Positions 19,231 to 26,524 of a DNA stretch of 64,000 nt are shown piece by piece; the first letter of the stretch is position 1; every line of letters starts with the position of its first letter. The notes below the pieces were generated by a model that had not been told where the DNA came from, did no database searches, and saw nothing but the letters and a program-made list of their open reading frames with translations. Both the position numbers and the translations under genes were made by a program. The stretch is from Microbispora sp. ZYX-F-249 (GTDB lineage: Bacteria > Actinomycetota > Actinomycetes > Streptosporangiales > Streptosporangiaceae), in the NCBI RefSeq assembly GCF_039649665.1, contig NZ_JBDJAW010000009.1, positions 156,020 through 220,019 on the forward strand, written 5' to 3'.

Positions 19231-19374
19231 CGGCCGGGGGAGCGCCCGGTCACGCGGCCGGGCAACGCCGGTCACACGGCCGGGCAACGCCGGTCACACG
19301 GCCGGGCAACGCCGGTCACACGGCCGGGGGACGGCGCGGTCACGCGGTGGGGGGACGGCCCGGTCACGCGGCCA
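19231..19374. repeat. ~23-bp tandem repeats between kinase and regulator genes
   Basis: About six copies of a ~23-bp GC-rich unit, three near identical (about 19255-19322) and the outer ones degenerate. The array fills most of the 180-bp gap between the sensor kinase stop and the response regulator start and runs over the last few kinase codons. It may be neutral slippage DNA or may affect readthrough from kinase to regulator. Confidence 0.7.
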
Positions 19375-20557
19375 TCCCGATGGGGATCCTGGCGACCACC
19401 CGGAACCCGCCGCCCGTCCGGGGGGCCGCCTCGACGCTCCCGCCGTACATCGCCGCCCGCTCCCGCATGCCGATCAGGCCATGCCCGCCGACCAGGCGCG
19501 GCGCCGCGGCGCCCCTGCCGTCGTCGCTGATCCTCAGCTCGAGCTCGCCCGTGCCGTACGTCATCTCCACCCAGGCCCGCGTGCCGGGGCCGCCGTGCTT
19601 GAGCGCGTTGGTCAGGGCCTCCTGCACGATCCGGTAGACGGCGAGCTGCTCGCCCTCGGGCAGCGTCCGCGCGGTGCCGGACACGGTGAACTCGGTCGGC
19701 AGCCCCGAGTCCCTGACCTGCCTGATCAGATCGCCCAGCTGGGCCACACCGGGCTGCGGAGCGTACTCCTCCGCCGGGCTGCCGGCGTCCTGCCGCAGGA
19801 CCCCCACCAGCCTGCGCATCTCGGCCAGCGCCTGCCGCCCGGTCGCGGAGATCGCCTGCATGGCGCGCCGCGCCTGCTCCGGGTCGCCGTCGAGGGCAAA
19901 ACCTGCGCCGTCGGCCTGGACGACCATCACGCTGACGTTGTGCGCCACCACGTCGTGCAGCTCACGGGCGATGCGGGCGCGCTCGGCGGCGGCCGCGATG
20001 CGCGCCTGCTGGTCGCGCTCCCGCTCGGCCCGCTCCGCGCGTTCGACGAGGCTCTCCACATAGCGGCGGCGCGTGTTGGCGTAGATCCCGGCGATCCAGA
20101 CGGCGACGATGAAGGCCGACGACGACGGCCACGACTGGCTGGCGTCGGGAGACCAGCGCAACATCGCCAGCAGCAGCCCGAACTCCGCGACCGCCCCGGC
20201 GGCCAACGCCCACCGGAGCGTGCAGCGCGAGGCCACGCCGTACACCGCGACGAGCACCGCGATGTTGGCGGGCAGGACGATGACGTCGAGCAGCCACTGG
20301 ACGAAGCTGACGGCGGCGACCACGGCGAACACCTCGCGGGGGTGCTCGCGGCGCCAGGTCAGCGGAGCGATGAGGGCGGCCGACAGCAGCAGCAGCCCGG
20401 GCACACCCACGTCCCGTGCTCCGAGCGAGCCCGACCGGGTGAACGCCTCGGCGGTGGCCAGGCTCAACAGCGCCAGCGGGGAGACCGTCAGCGCGTCCAC
20501 GAGCTTGCTGTGGCGCCGGGTCCAGGCGCGTAGTCTGCCGAACACGTACCCAACCAT
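19364..20557 (-). CDS. Sensor histidine kinase (NarL-type partner, HisKA_3)
   Basis: A 397-residue membrane kinase. The N-terminal ~170 residues hold about five TM helices with no large extracellular loop, suggesting an intramembrane-sensing kinase. A coiled linker follows, then the HisKA_3 H-box ARIARELHDVVAHNVSVMV (phospho-His) and the ATPase part with N-box EALTNALKHG and G-box DDGRGAAAPRLVGGHGLIGM. The start is the ATG at 20555-20557. Together with the FtsX/MacB-type transporter downstream it resembles envelope-stress or peptide-antibiotic sensing modules. Confidence 0.93.
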   Translation of the reverse strand: MVGYVFGRLRAWTRRHSKLVDALTVSPLALLSLATAEAFTRSGSLGARDVGVPGLLLLSAALIAPLTWRREHPREVFAVVAAVSFVQWLLDVIVLPANIAVLVAVYGVASRCTLRWALAAGAVAEFGLLLAMLRWSPDASQSWPSSSAFIVAVWIAGIYANTRRRYVESLVERAERAERERDQQARIAAAAERARIARELHDVVAHNVSVMVVQADGAGFALDGDPEQARRAMQAISATGRQALAEMRRLVGVLRQDAGSPAEEYAPQPGVAQLGDLIRQVRDSGLPTEFTVSGTARTLPEGEQLAVYRIVQEALTNALKHGGPGTRAWVEMTYGTGELELRISDDGRGAAAPRLVGGHGLIGMRERAAMYGGSVEAAPRTGGGFRVVARIPIGMAA

Positions 20558-20711
20558 ATGTATGTGCTGCTCAGGAAGGTCTCACCCTTGCGGTGGATAC
20601 CGCGCTACGACTCAGGTCGCAGGCGCCCGCCGGGTTTACGCCGTTCTTACGGATCACGTCGCATCCTTGTTCCCGGGAACGCTTCTCTGAAGCGGGTAAA
20701 GGGAGATCTGA

Positions 20712-21641
20712 ATGGCGGATCAGGACGCGGGGTCGCGCGGCACCGGGGACGAGCCGCGCGGCCCGCGCCCGGAGCCGGAAACCGGGCCGACCGGGTTGAG
20801 CGAGCCGACCGCGACAAGCGGGGCCGCTGAGCCCGTCGGCCCGGCGGCGCCGGCCGAGCCGGCTGCGACCACCGTTGTCGCTGACTCCGCCGGGCCTGCG
20901 GCGCAGACCGGGCCCGTAGAGACCACGCCGGTCGCGCCGAGTGCGCCAACCGGCACGACCACGCCAACTGGCACGACCACGCCAACTGGCACGACCACGC
21001 CAACTGGCACGACCGCGCGGACAGGGCCGGCCGGGCCGACGCCACCGCCGCCTCCGGCGAATCCCACGTCACCATGGACCAGCCCGGCGAACACGCCCAG
21101 GGCGGCGGGGCCGGGTTCACCCTGGACCCACCCGAACAACGGCCCGATGAACACGCCCGGAGCGGGCACGCCCGGGGCGCCAGGGCCGTACGCGCCGTGG
21201 ACAGGCTCCGCCGGCCCGGGCCGCCCGGCGCCGGGACCCGCGAGCGCGCTCCCGAGCGGCGGCGGATACGCCTTCGGACCCGGAGGCGCGGGTTGGAAGG
21301 CCCCCGGCTGGCAGAACCCGCGTCCGTCGTTCGATTCGGCTCCGCGGCCAGGCTTCCCCGCGCGAGTGGTGGATCGGCTCCCGCGCGGGCACACGGGGCG
21401 GCTGGTGGCCGTCGGCATCGCGTCCGCGCTCGTCGGAGCGCTCCTCGGCGGTGGCATCGTGGCCGTCACCGCGATGGTCTGGGGCCGGGCGGACGCGGGG
21501 GCGAGCTGGGACACCGGCGGTGACCGGCAGCGCTTCTTCCCCCGTGGCTTCGGCCAGAACGCCCCGCAGTCCCAGGACGATCTCCTGCCCCCGTGGTGCA
21601 GGAGCACCGAGGCCGGAGTGCGCTGCCAGGCGCCCGGCTGA
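20712..21641 (+). CDS. Pro/Thr/Gly-rich single-pass membrane protein
   Basis: A 309-residue protein that I do not recognise as a named family. Residues ~1-215 are low-complexity Pro/Thr/Ala/Gly sequence, including four tandem TPTGTT-type repeats encoded by a 21-bp DNA repeat (about 20942-21012). A basic stretch RLPRGHTGR precedes one TM helix (LVAVGIASALVGALLGGGIVAV). The ~55-residue C-terminal tail has two cysteines (PPWCRSTEAGVRCQAPG) that could form a disulfide outside. ATG 20712 has a GGGAGA SD. A strong hairpin follows. Confidence 0.72.
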   Translation: MADQDAGSRGTGDEPRGPRPEPETGPTGLSEPTATSGAAEPVGPAAPAEPAATTVVADSAGPAAQTGPVETTPVAPSAPTGTTTPTGTTTPTGTTTPTGTTARTGPAGPTPPPPPANPTSPWTSPANTPRAAGPGSPWTHPNNGPMNTPGAGTPGAPGPYAPWTGSAGPGRPAPGPASALPSGGGYAFGPGGAGWKAPGWQNPRPSFDSAPRPGFPARVVDRLPRGHTGRLVAVGIASALVGALLGGGIVAVTAMVWGRADAGASWDTGGDRQRFFPRGFGQNAPQSQDDLLPPWCRSTEAGVRCQAPG

Positions 21642-21657
21642 TCCTCGCTCCCCGGAA

Positions 21658-21691
21658 GGGCGCGCGCCGGCGGAGGGGCCGGCGCGCGCCC
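21658..21691 (+). terminator. Strong GC hairpin after the 20712 gene
   Basis: Perfect 14-bp inverted repeat (21658-21671 with 21678-21691) with a 6-nt loop, 17 bp after the stop. No U-tract. Probable terminator. The remaining sequence to 21932 shows no convincing gene. Confidence 0.65.
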
Positions 21692-21932
21692 ACGGGTTTC
21701 TCCGGCGGGTTGCCACGGCGCCGTGACTGTCGGCTCCGCCCGGTCACGGGCACCGAAGTTCCCGGGCATGCCCGGCCGGTCCCCAGCGTGCGTGCCTGCT
21801 GGCGTGCAGGTGCCGCGGGAGCCGTACGGTGCGGAACTCGTCGTCGGCTCCTGCCCGTCGTGCGGCCGGACGAGCAGGGGACATTGTTGTCCTGGTGAGC
21901 CGCTCCGGGCGTGCGGAAACTCCCCATGACGA

Positions 21933-22694
21933 TCACTCCCGCTCACTCTGAGCACGGAGCAGAGCGATGGCCGTGCGGATCGCCGCGGTCCGCGAGCGCG
22001 CCCCTCCGGCGGAAACGAACCGCTCCAGGAAGGTCAGGTCGTCGGCCCCGAGCATCAGGTTCAATTTCGCGAGCGCCGGGCGCTCGGGGTTCAGCGGCTT
22101 TCGCGTTCTTATGTGATTGTGCCGCTCGTTATTGTTTTCTGAATCGCTGTGGGGTCGACGAGATTCGAACTCGCGCTGTACGGTACCTAAAACCGTTGCC
22201 TCTGCCGATTGGGCTACGACCCCTTTTCCTCTTCCTTTGCCCGCGAAATTCTCCGTCTGAGAATGACGGTTGGGGCAGAGGAATCGCAAATTCTCTTTTC
22301 TGTTGTCCAGCCAATTGCCGTTGATGTGGTCGATGTGCAGCGTAAGCGGCCGACCCTGCCAGGTGCCGCCTATCCTACAGTCTGCGCAGACGTATGGAAC
22401 TCCTACTTCGTGTAGCGCCCGCCTGAGCTTGCGGGGCTTCTCGCGGCCGGATCCCGGAGGTAGCAGCACGAGGATCTCCGCGGGCAGGTATCGCCGCGGC
22501 GTCGTTGCGCCTCTGTCCGGCAAGGGCCTGCCGAAGTGGGTTGTGTCGATACCGAAGTGCTTGAGGCGGCGGCTGATGTGGGCGTGGGCGCCGCCGGACC
22601 ACGGGATGCCGAGATGACGCAACACGTCGGCGATGCTGCTCGCGGCTGCCGCCGCGTCGGCGAGCAACTCTGGGGTGTACTTGTACTTCGCCAT
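21933..22694 (-). CDS. HNH endonuclease-RHH reading frame, possibly decayed, containing a tRNA
   Basis: A 253-codon frame from ATG 22694. Residues ~1-150 resemble phage/actinobacterial HNH endonucleases: a helical DNA-binding N-terminus, zinc knuckle YVCADC, and LHIDHINGN with N-x-R-x-E-N-L-R-F-L. The second knuckle reads CPNRHSQT where the family has C-P-N-C-H, so one zinc ligand is lost (residue 143 Arg, one transition from Cys). The frame then runs through the tRNA on the same strand. It ends in a ribbon-helix-helix-like segment (LGADDLTFLERFVSAGG, SRTAAIRTAIALLR). The true HNH product may end near the tRNA; the RHH part could be separately started at TTG 22064 or ATG 22055. Confidence 0.5.
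   Translation of the reverse strand: MAKYKYTPELLADAAAAASSIADVLRHLGIPWSGGAHAHISRRLKHFGIDTTHFGRPLPDRGATTPRRYLPAEILVLLPPGSGREKPRKLRRALHEVGVPYVCADCRIGGTWQGRPLTLHIDHINGNWLDNRKENLRFLCPNRHSQTENFAGKGRGKGVVAQSAEATVLGTVQREFESRRPHSDSENNNERHNHIRTRKPLNPERPALAKLNLMLGADDLTFLERFVSAGGARSRTAAIRTAIALLRAQSERE
22150..22223 (-). tRNA. tRNA-Leu(UAG) with class I (short) variable arm
   Basis: A cloverleaf can be drawn by hand: perfect 7-bp acceptor GGGGTCG/CGACCCC, D-arm with a 3-bp stem GCC/GGC and 11-nt loop containing GG, anticodon stem ACGGT/ACCGT with loop TTTAGGT (anticodon TAG), a 5-nt variable loop, and T-arm GCGAG-TTCGAAT-CTCGT. The discriminator is A and CCA is not encoded. The D-arm, A73 and anticodon look leucine-like, but bacterial tRNA-Leu normally has a long variable arm, which is missing. 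It lies inside the HNH-RHH frame on the same strand. Confidence 0.78.
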
Positions 22695-22751
22695 GCCCCG
22701 GAATTTATCGGCGGGCACCGACAATTCCGGGAGTACGACGAAAGGGATATC

Positions 22752-23219
22752 TCAGGAAATTCCCAGCTCTTTTGTGAGGCGGGCGACGTGACCGGTGGCC
22801 TTCACGTTGTAGAGAGCCTTCTCGATCTTTCCGTCGGGGTCGATGACGAACGTGGACCGGATGACGCCCATCACGGTCTTCCCGTAGTTCGTCTTCTCGC
22901 CGTACGCGCCGTACGCCTTGTGCACGTCCAGACCGGTGTCGGACAGGAGCGGGAACGCGAGCGCGTCGCGCTCGCGGAACTGCCGCAGCTTGGCGGGCTT
23001 GTCCTTGGACACGCCCAGCACCACGAAGCCCTGCTCGGTGAGCGCGCCGAGGTTGTCGCGGAAGTCGCAGGCCTGCTTGGTGCATCCGGGGGTCATCGCC
23101 GCAGGGTAGAAGTACAGGATGACCCGCCTGCCGCGAAACGACTCCAGCGAGACCTCGTGGTCGTCGGCGTCGGTCAGGGTGAAGTCCGGCGCGGCGTCGC
23201 CGGGCTGGAGCTTGCTCAT
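22752..23219 (-). CDS. bcp: Thioredoxin-dependent thiol peroxidase (Bcp/PrxQ)
   Basis: Reduces hydroperoxides using thioredoxin. The 155-residue protein has the peroxiredoxin opening GDAAPDFTLTDADDHEVSL, the peroxidatic Cys in AAMTPGCTKQACDFRDN (T-P-G-C-T with the Cys five residues later that resolves in PrxQ types), and VIRSTFVIDPDGKIEKAL. ATG 23219 has SD GGAGGA; an upstream in-frame extension has no SD. It is divergent from the DUF3618 gene. Confidence 0.95.
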   Translation of the reverse strand: MSKLQPGDAAPDFTLTDADDHEVSLESFRGRRVILYFYPAAMTPGCTKQACDFRDNLGALTEQGFVVLGVSKDKPAKLRQFRERDALAFPLLSDTGLDVHKAYGAYGEKTNYGKTVMGVIRSTFVIDPDGKIEKALYNVKATGHVARLTKELGIS

Positions 23220-23354
23220 CACGTCCTCCGGAAAAGGTGACCCGCGGCGATCGGCGGGGCAAGCGTCAACCAAACTACCGGCTCAGCCGCTGTGCGGGGC
23301 GACCGGCGGACCTGGCAGACTGATCACACACCAATACCACAGAAGGGGGATCGC

Positions 23355-23681
23355 ATGGCGGACACCGATCCCGATGCGCTGGAGCTGAAGATCGAGCGCA
23401 CGCGGGCGGAGCTCGCTCGCACGGTCGACGCCATCGCGGACCGGGTGAGCCCGAAGCGGGTCGCGGAGCGCGGCGTAGCGAAGGCGAAGGCCAACGCGCG
23501 CGACTTCGTCACGTCCGTGGAGGACATGGTCCTGGGGCCGCGCACGTACGCCCCGGCCGACGACGAAGGGGAGCAGCCCGCGGAGTACCCGGCGCCCAAC
23601 ATCGCCCCGGTGCTGATCGGAATCGGCGTGGCCGTCGTCGTGGGCGCGGCCATCGTGCTCCTGCGCCGCCGCTCCCGCTGA
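23355..23681 (+). CDS. DUF3618 domain-containing protein
   Basis: A 108-residue protein with the DUF3618 pattern: LKIERTRAELARTVDAIADR, then VSPKRVAERG, an acidic/Pro linker, and one C-terminal TM helix (APVLIGIGVAVVVGAAIVLL) ending in RRRSR. Members are small tail-anchored-like proteins common in actinomycetes, often near bcp; their function is unknown. ATG 23355 has an AAGGGGG SD. Confidence 0.9.
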   Translation: MADTDPDALELKIERTRAELARTVDAIADRVSPKRVAERGVAKAKANARDFVTSVEDMVLGPRTYAPADDEGEQPAEYPAPNIAPVLIGIGVAVVVGAAIVLLRRRSR

Positions 23682-23740
23682 CCCGCCGGGGGACGACGCC
23701 GCCGTGACACGGTTCGCGGCGGCGCGCGCGTTTCCGTGAT

Positions 23741-23974
23741 AAGGCAGCCGCCAGGCCGAGAGGCAGCCGCCAGGCCGAGAGGCAGCCGCCAGGCCGCGGT
23801 AAGGCAGCCGCCAGGCCGCGGTAAGGCAGCCGCCAGGCCGAGAGGCAGCCGCCAGGCCGCGGTAAGGCAGCCGCCAGGCCGAGAGGCAGCCGTCAGGCCG
23901 CGGTAAGGCAGCCGCCAGGCCGAGAGGCAGCCGTCAGGCCGCGGTAAGGCAGCCGTCAGGCCGAGAGGCAGCCG
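23741..23974. repeat. Minisatellite of alternating 19/22-bp units
   Basis: Eleven full units plus a partial one, each starting AGGCAGCCG(C/T)CAGGCC and ending either GAG (19 bp) or GCGGTA (22 bp). The two unit types are interspersed rather than blocked. The array fills most of the 311-bp gap between the convergent DUF3618 and deaminase/aldolase genes; the rest of the gap shows nothing else. Units are far too regular and short to be CRISPR. Confidence 0.9.
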
Positions 23975-23992
23975 CGGGGCCGGGGCCGGCGG

Positions 23993-25168
23993 TCAGAGGA
24001 AGGTCCTGCCCTCGCCGCGGTAGGTCGGGACCTCCTCGGTCACCCGGTCGCCCTCGATCAGGTGCAGCGAGGCGAAGCGCTCGCACAGCTCGCCGGCCTT
24101 CGCGTGCCGGAACCAGACGCGGTCGCCGAGGCGGAGATCGGCCGCGGCCTCGCCGAGCAGGGGCGTCTGCACCTCGCCCGCGCCCTCGTCCGGGTGGTAG
24201 GTGAGCCCCGCGGGCAGGTACGGCTGGGGCAGCCGGGTGGGTCCCGGGGCACCGGAGGCGGGGTAGCCGCCTCCGAGCACGGTCACGATGTCCGGAGCCG
24301 GCTTGCGCACGACCGGCAGGGCGAACAGCGCCGCCGGCCGGCCGGTGAAGCCCCGGTAGAAGTCGAACAGGCGCGGATGGAAGAACCCGGAGCCCGCCGC
24401 GACCTCGGTGACCGCCCGCTCGGCGACGGTCTTCTCGATGCTCCCGGTGCCTCCGCCGTTGACGAACTCCAGGTCGGCCACCTGACGTACGGCCCGCACG
24501 ATGCGGCCGCGACGCACGACCAGCTCACGTCGCGACCGCTCCTGCATCAGGCGCACCGCCCGCCCGTACGGCCCGGGCACGTCGTCTCCCACTCCGGCGA
24601 TCTGGGCCTCGTACGCCATGAGCCCGGCCAGCCGCAGCCCGGGGCGCTCGGCGATGCGGGCGGCGATCTCGGCGGCCTGCTCGGGCTCGCGGATCGGCGA
24701 CCGCAGCGCGCCCGCGCGGAACCTGCCGCCGAGGGCCACGAACCCCGCGTCGAGGTCCAGGCACACCCGGACGCGGTGGGGGAGCCGGAGGCTCTCGATC
24801 AGGTCGAGGTGCTCGGGCGAGTCCACCATGACGGTGATCTCCCGGGCCGCGGCCTCGTCCGATCCCAGGGTGCGCAGGGCGGTCCTGTCCGCGGTCGGGT
24901 AGGCCACGAGCACGTCCCGCAGGCCGGTGGAGACGAGCCACAGCGCCTCGGGCAGCGTGAAGGCCATGACACCCGAGACGCCGTCCATGGCCAGGATCCG
25001 TTCGAGCACGGGCCGGCACCGGATCGACTTGCTGGCGACCCGGATCGGCTTGCCCCGGGCCCGGCGCACCATGGCGGCCGCGTTCGCCCGGAGCGCGTCC
25101 ATGTCGAGGACGGCGAAGGGCGGCTCCAGGTGGGCCGTGGCCTGGTCGAGGCGCTGGCGGTCGTCCAT
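23993..25168 (-). CDS. PLP-dependent amino acid deaminase/aldolase (fold type III)
   Basis: A 391-residue enzyme of the alanine-racemase-like N-terminal fold (D-threonine aldolase / amino acid deaminase group). The PLP lysine sits in RVASKSIRC (about Lys46). Further barrel blocks are GVMAFTLPEALWL, ITVMVDSPEHLDLI, RVCLDLDAGFVALGG and FVNGGGTGSIEKT, and the C-terminal domain has a metal/active-site-like RVWFRHAKAGELCERF. The physiological substrate is unknown; the genes around it give no clue. It is a single-gene unit. Confidence 0.9.
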   Translation of the reverse strand: MDDRQRLDQATAHLEPPFAVLDMDALRANAAAMVRRARGKPIRVASKSIRCRPVLERILAMDGVSGVMAFTLPEALWLVSTGLRDVLVAYPTADRTALRTLGSDEAAAREITVMVDSPEHLDLIESLRLPHRVRVCLDLDAGFVALGGRFRAGALRSPIREPEQAAEIAARIAERPGLRLAGLMAYEAQIAGVGDDVPGPYGRAVRLMQERSRRELVVRRGRIVRAVRQVADLEFVNGGGTGSIEKTVAERAVTEVAAGSGFFHPRLFDFYRGFTGRPAALFALPVVRKPAPDIVTVLGGGYPASGAPGPTRLPQPYLPAGLTYHPDEGAGEVQTPLLGEAAADLRLGDRVWFRHAKAGELCERFASLHLIEGDRVTEEVPTYRGEGRTFL

Positions 25169-25368
25169 GTGCGCAGCCTAGTACGGCACCGGCCGAAATA
25201 CATGAGCCGAATTCATGTTAACCGCGCCCGGGCAAAGTCTTCTCCGGGGAGCCGCCATGATCGCGCAAGGCGGCGGGTGACCCGCCCCTCCCGCCGCCGC
25301 TCCGTGTACCCATGGTGACGTGACTACCGAGCGGACCCGGCGCGGTGAGCGGGAAGGGTGAACGGCTG

Positions 25369-26046
25369 ATGAGCGTCGTGCAGGGAATCCTGGCGGGTTC
25401 GTCGGCGAGGAGCGCCCAGGGCGCCGGAAGAGCGGCAAGCTCCGAAGGCGCCGAAAGCGGCACAGGCCCCGCAAGCGGCATGGGCGTGGCGGCGGGCCGC
25501 GTGGCCGGCCGCCGGGCCGCCGTGCGCGCCCTGCGGCCGGCCCGCACCCCGGCCGCCGTCGCGGTCGCCTCCGCCCTCGCCCTGCTCGCCTGGGCGCTCA
25601 CCGCGGCGGTCGTCACCGTCATGATCGGCGGGTCCCTGCCCTGGCGGCTGCCGCCCCGGCTGCTGAACCTCACGCCGGCCGACCCCGCCGTCCCCGTCGC
25701 CGCGGTCGGCATGATCGTCTGCGGGGTGGGGCTGGTGGCCCTCGCGATCGTCCCCGGCCGTCCCCGGCTCGTGCCCCTGGAATGCCGGGACCCGCTTCTC
25801 GCCATGGGCCTGACCCGCGCCGGTCTGCGCCGGACGCTCGCCGCCTCGGCCCGCGAGGTCGAGCACGTCCGCCGGGCCGGCGTCCACATCCTCCGCAGGC
25901 GGATCGAGGTCGTCGTGGTGGCGGACGCGGACACGACCGGCGCCCTGCTGCGGGAGGTCGGCGCGGCCGTGGGAGACCGGCTGTCGGGTCTCGGCGTCCG
26001 CTCCCGCCACGAGGTCGTCGTACGGCTGCGCAGGAGAGGGGGCTGA
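25369..26046 (+). CDS. DUF6286 domain-containing membrane protein
   Basis: A 225-residue protein with a low-complexity N-terminus, two TM helices (about AVASALALLAWALTAAVVTV and VPVAAVGMIVCGVGLVALAI) and a C-terminal basic domain (SAREVEHVRRAGVHILRRRI onward). It resembles the DUF6286 proteins that accompany alkaline-shock Asp23 genes in actinomycetes. It ends one base before the AmaP gene. ATG 25369 follows GGAAGGG; GTG 25345 is an in-frame alternative. No Asp23 gene is next to it, which is unusual for the family context. Confidence 0.75.
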   Translation: MSVVQGILAGSSARSAQGAGRAASSEGAESGTGPASGMGVAAGRVAGRRAAVRALRPARTPAAVAVASALALLAWALTAAVVTVMIGGSLPWRLPPRLLNLTPADPAVPVAAVGMIVCGVGLVALAIVPGRPRLVPLECRDPLLAMGLTRAGLRRTLAASAREVEHVRRAGVHILRRRIEVVVVADADTTGALLREVGAAVGDRLSGLGVRSRHEVVVRLRRRGG

Positions 26047-26047
26047 G

Positions 26048-26524
26048 GTGCGTCCGCGACTGGGGAACCGGGCCGGGCTCTGCCTCGTGGGCCTCGCGCT
26101 GGTCGCGGGTGGCGCCGGCCTGCTGGCCGCCGCGCGGCGGCGGCCCGGTGCGGCCCTGGCCGACGCGAGCGTGATCGACGGGCGGCCGTGGGCGCTGCCC
26201 CTGCTGGCCGGGGTGGCCATGCTGCTCGCCCTGGTCGCGACCCGCTGGCTCGTCATGGCGCTCGGCTGGGGCCGGGTCGGCAGCCGCACCGGTTCCGGCA
26301 TCGCCATGCTCGGCGTGGCGCTCAAGGGGATCGACGGGATCGGCCGCATCTCCGTCAGGCTCGTGCGCGACGGCAGGCTGCGGGTGTCGGTGTCGCTCCA
26401 GCGCTCCGCCGACCTGCGGCAGGTGATCAGGCGGCTGGACGAGTCGGCGATCTCACGTGTTCGCCGCGCGGTCGGCAGGGACGACGCGCTTGCGGTCGTC
26501 CGCCTGCACGTCCGCCGCCGCTGA
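26048..26524 (+). CDS. amaP: Alkaline shock response membrane anchor protein AmaP-like
   Basis: A 158-residue protein with two TM helices ([18 protein letters not shown] and [20 protein letters not shown]) and a soluble tail whose strands ([20 protein letters not shown]) resemble the AmaP/Asp23-like fold. AmaP anchors Asp23 at the membrane in Staphylococcus (known). It starts at GTG 26048 immediately after the DUF6286 stop. Its last 72 bp overlap the 3' end of the opposing glycosyltransferase gene. Confidence 0.78.
   Translation: MRPRLGNRAGLCLVGLALVAGGAGLLAAARRRPGAALADASVIDGRPWALPLLAGVAMLLALVATRWLVMALGWGRVGSRTGSGIAMLGVALKGIDGIGRISVRLVRDGRLRVSVSLQRSADLRQVIRRLDESAISRVRRAVGRDDALAVVRLHVRRR

Noticed and set aside
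22150..22223. Selenocysteine or suppressor tRNA
   Set aside because: The anticodon is UAG (reads CUA/CUG), not UCA or CUA; the acceptor stem is 7 bp and the variable arm is short, unlike tRNA-Sec.
21933..22694. Prophage remnant
   Set aside because: HNH and tRNA alone are not sufficient: no integrase, capsid, terminase or attachment-site duplication is seen nearby.
23741..23974. CRISPR array
   Set aside because: Units of 19-22 bp are contiguous with no unique spacers and there are no cas genes. It is a minisatellite.
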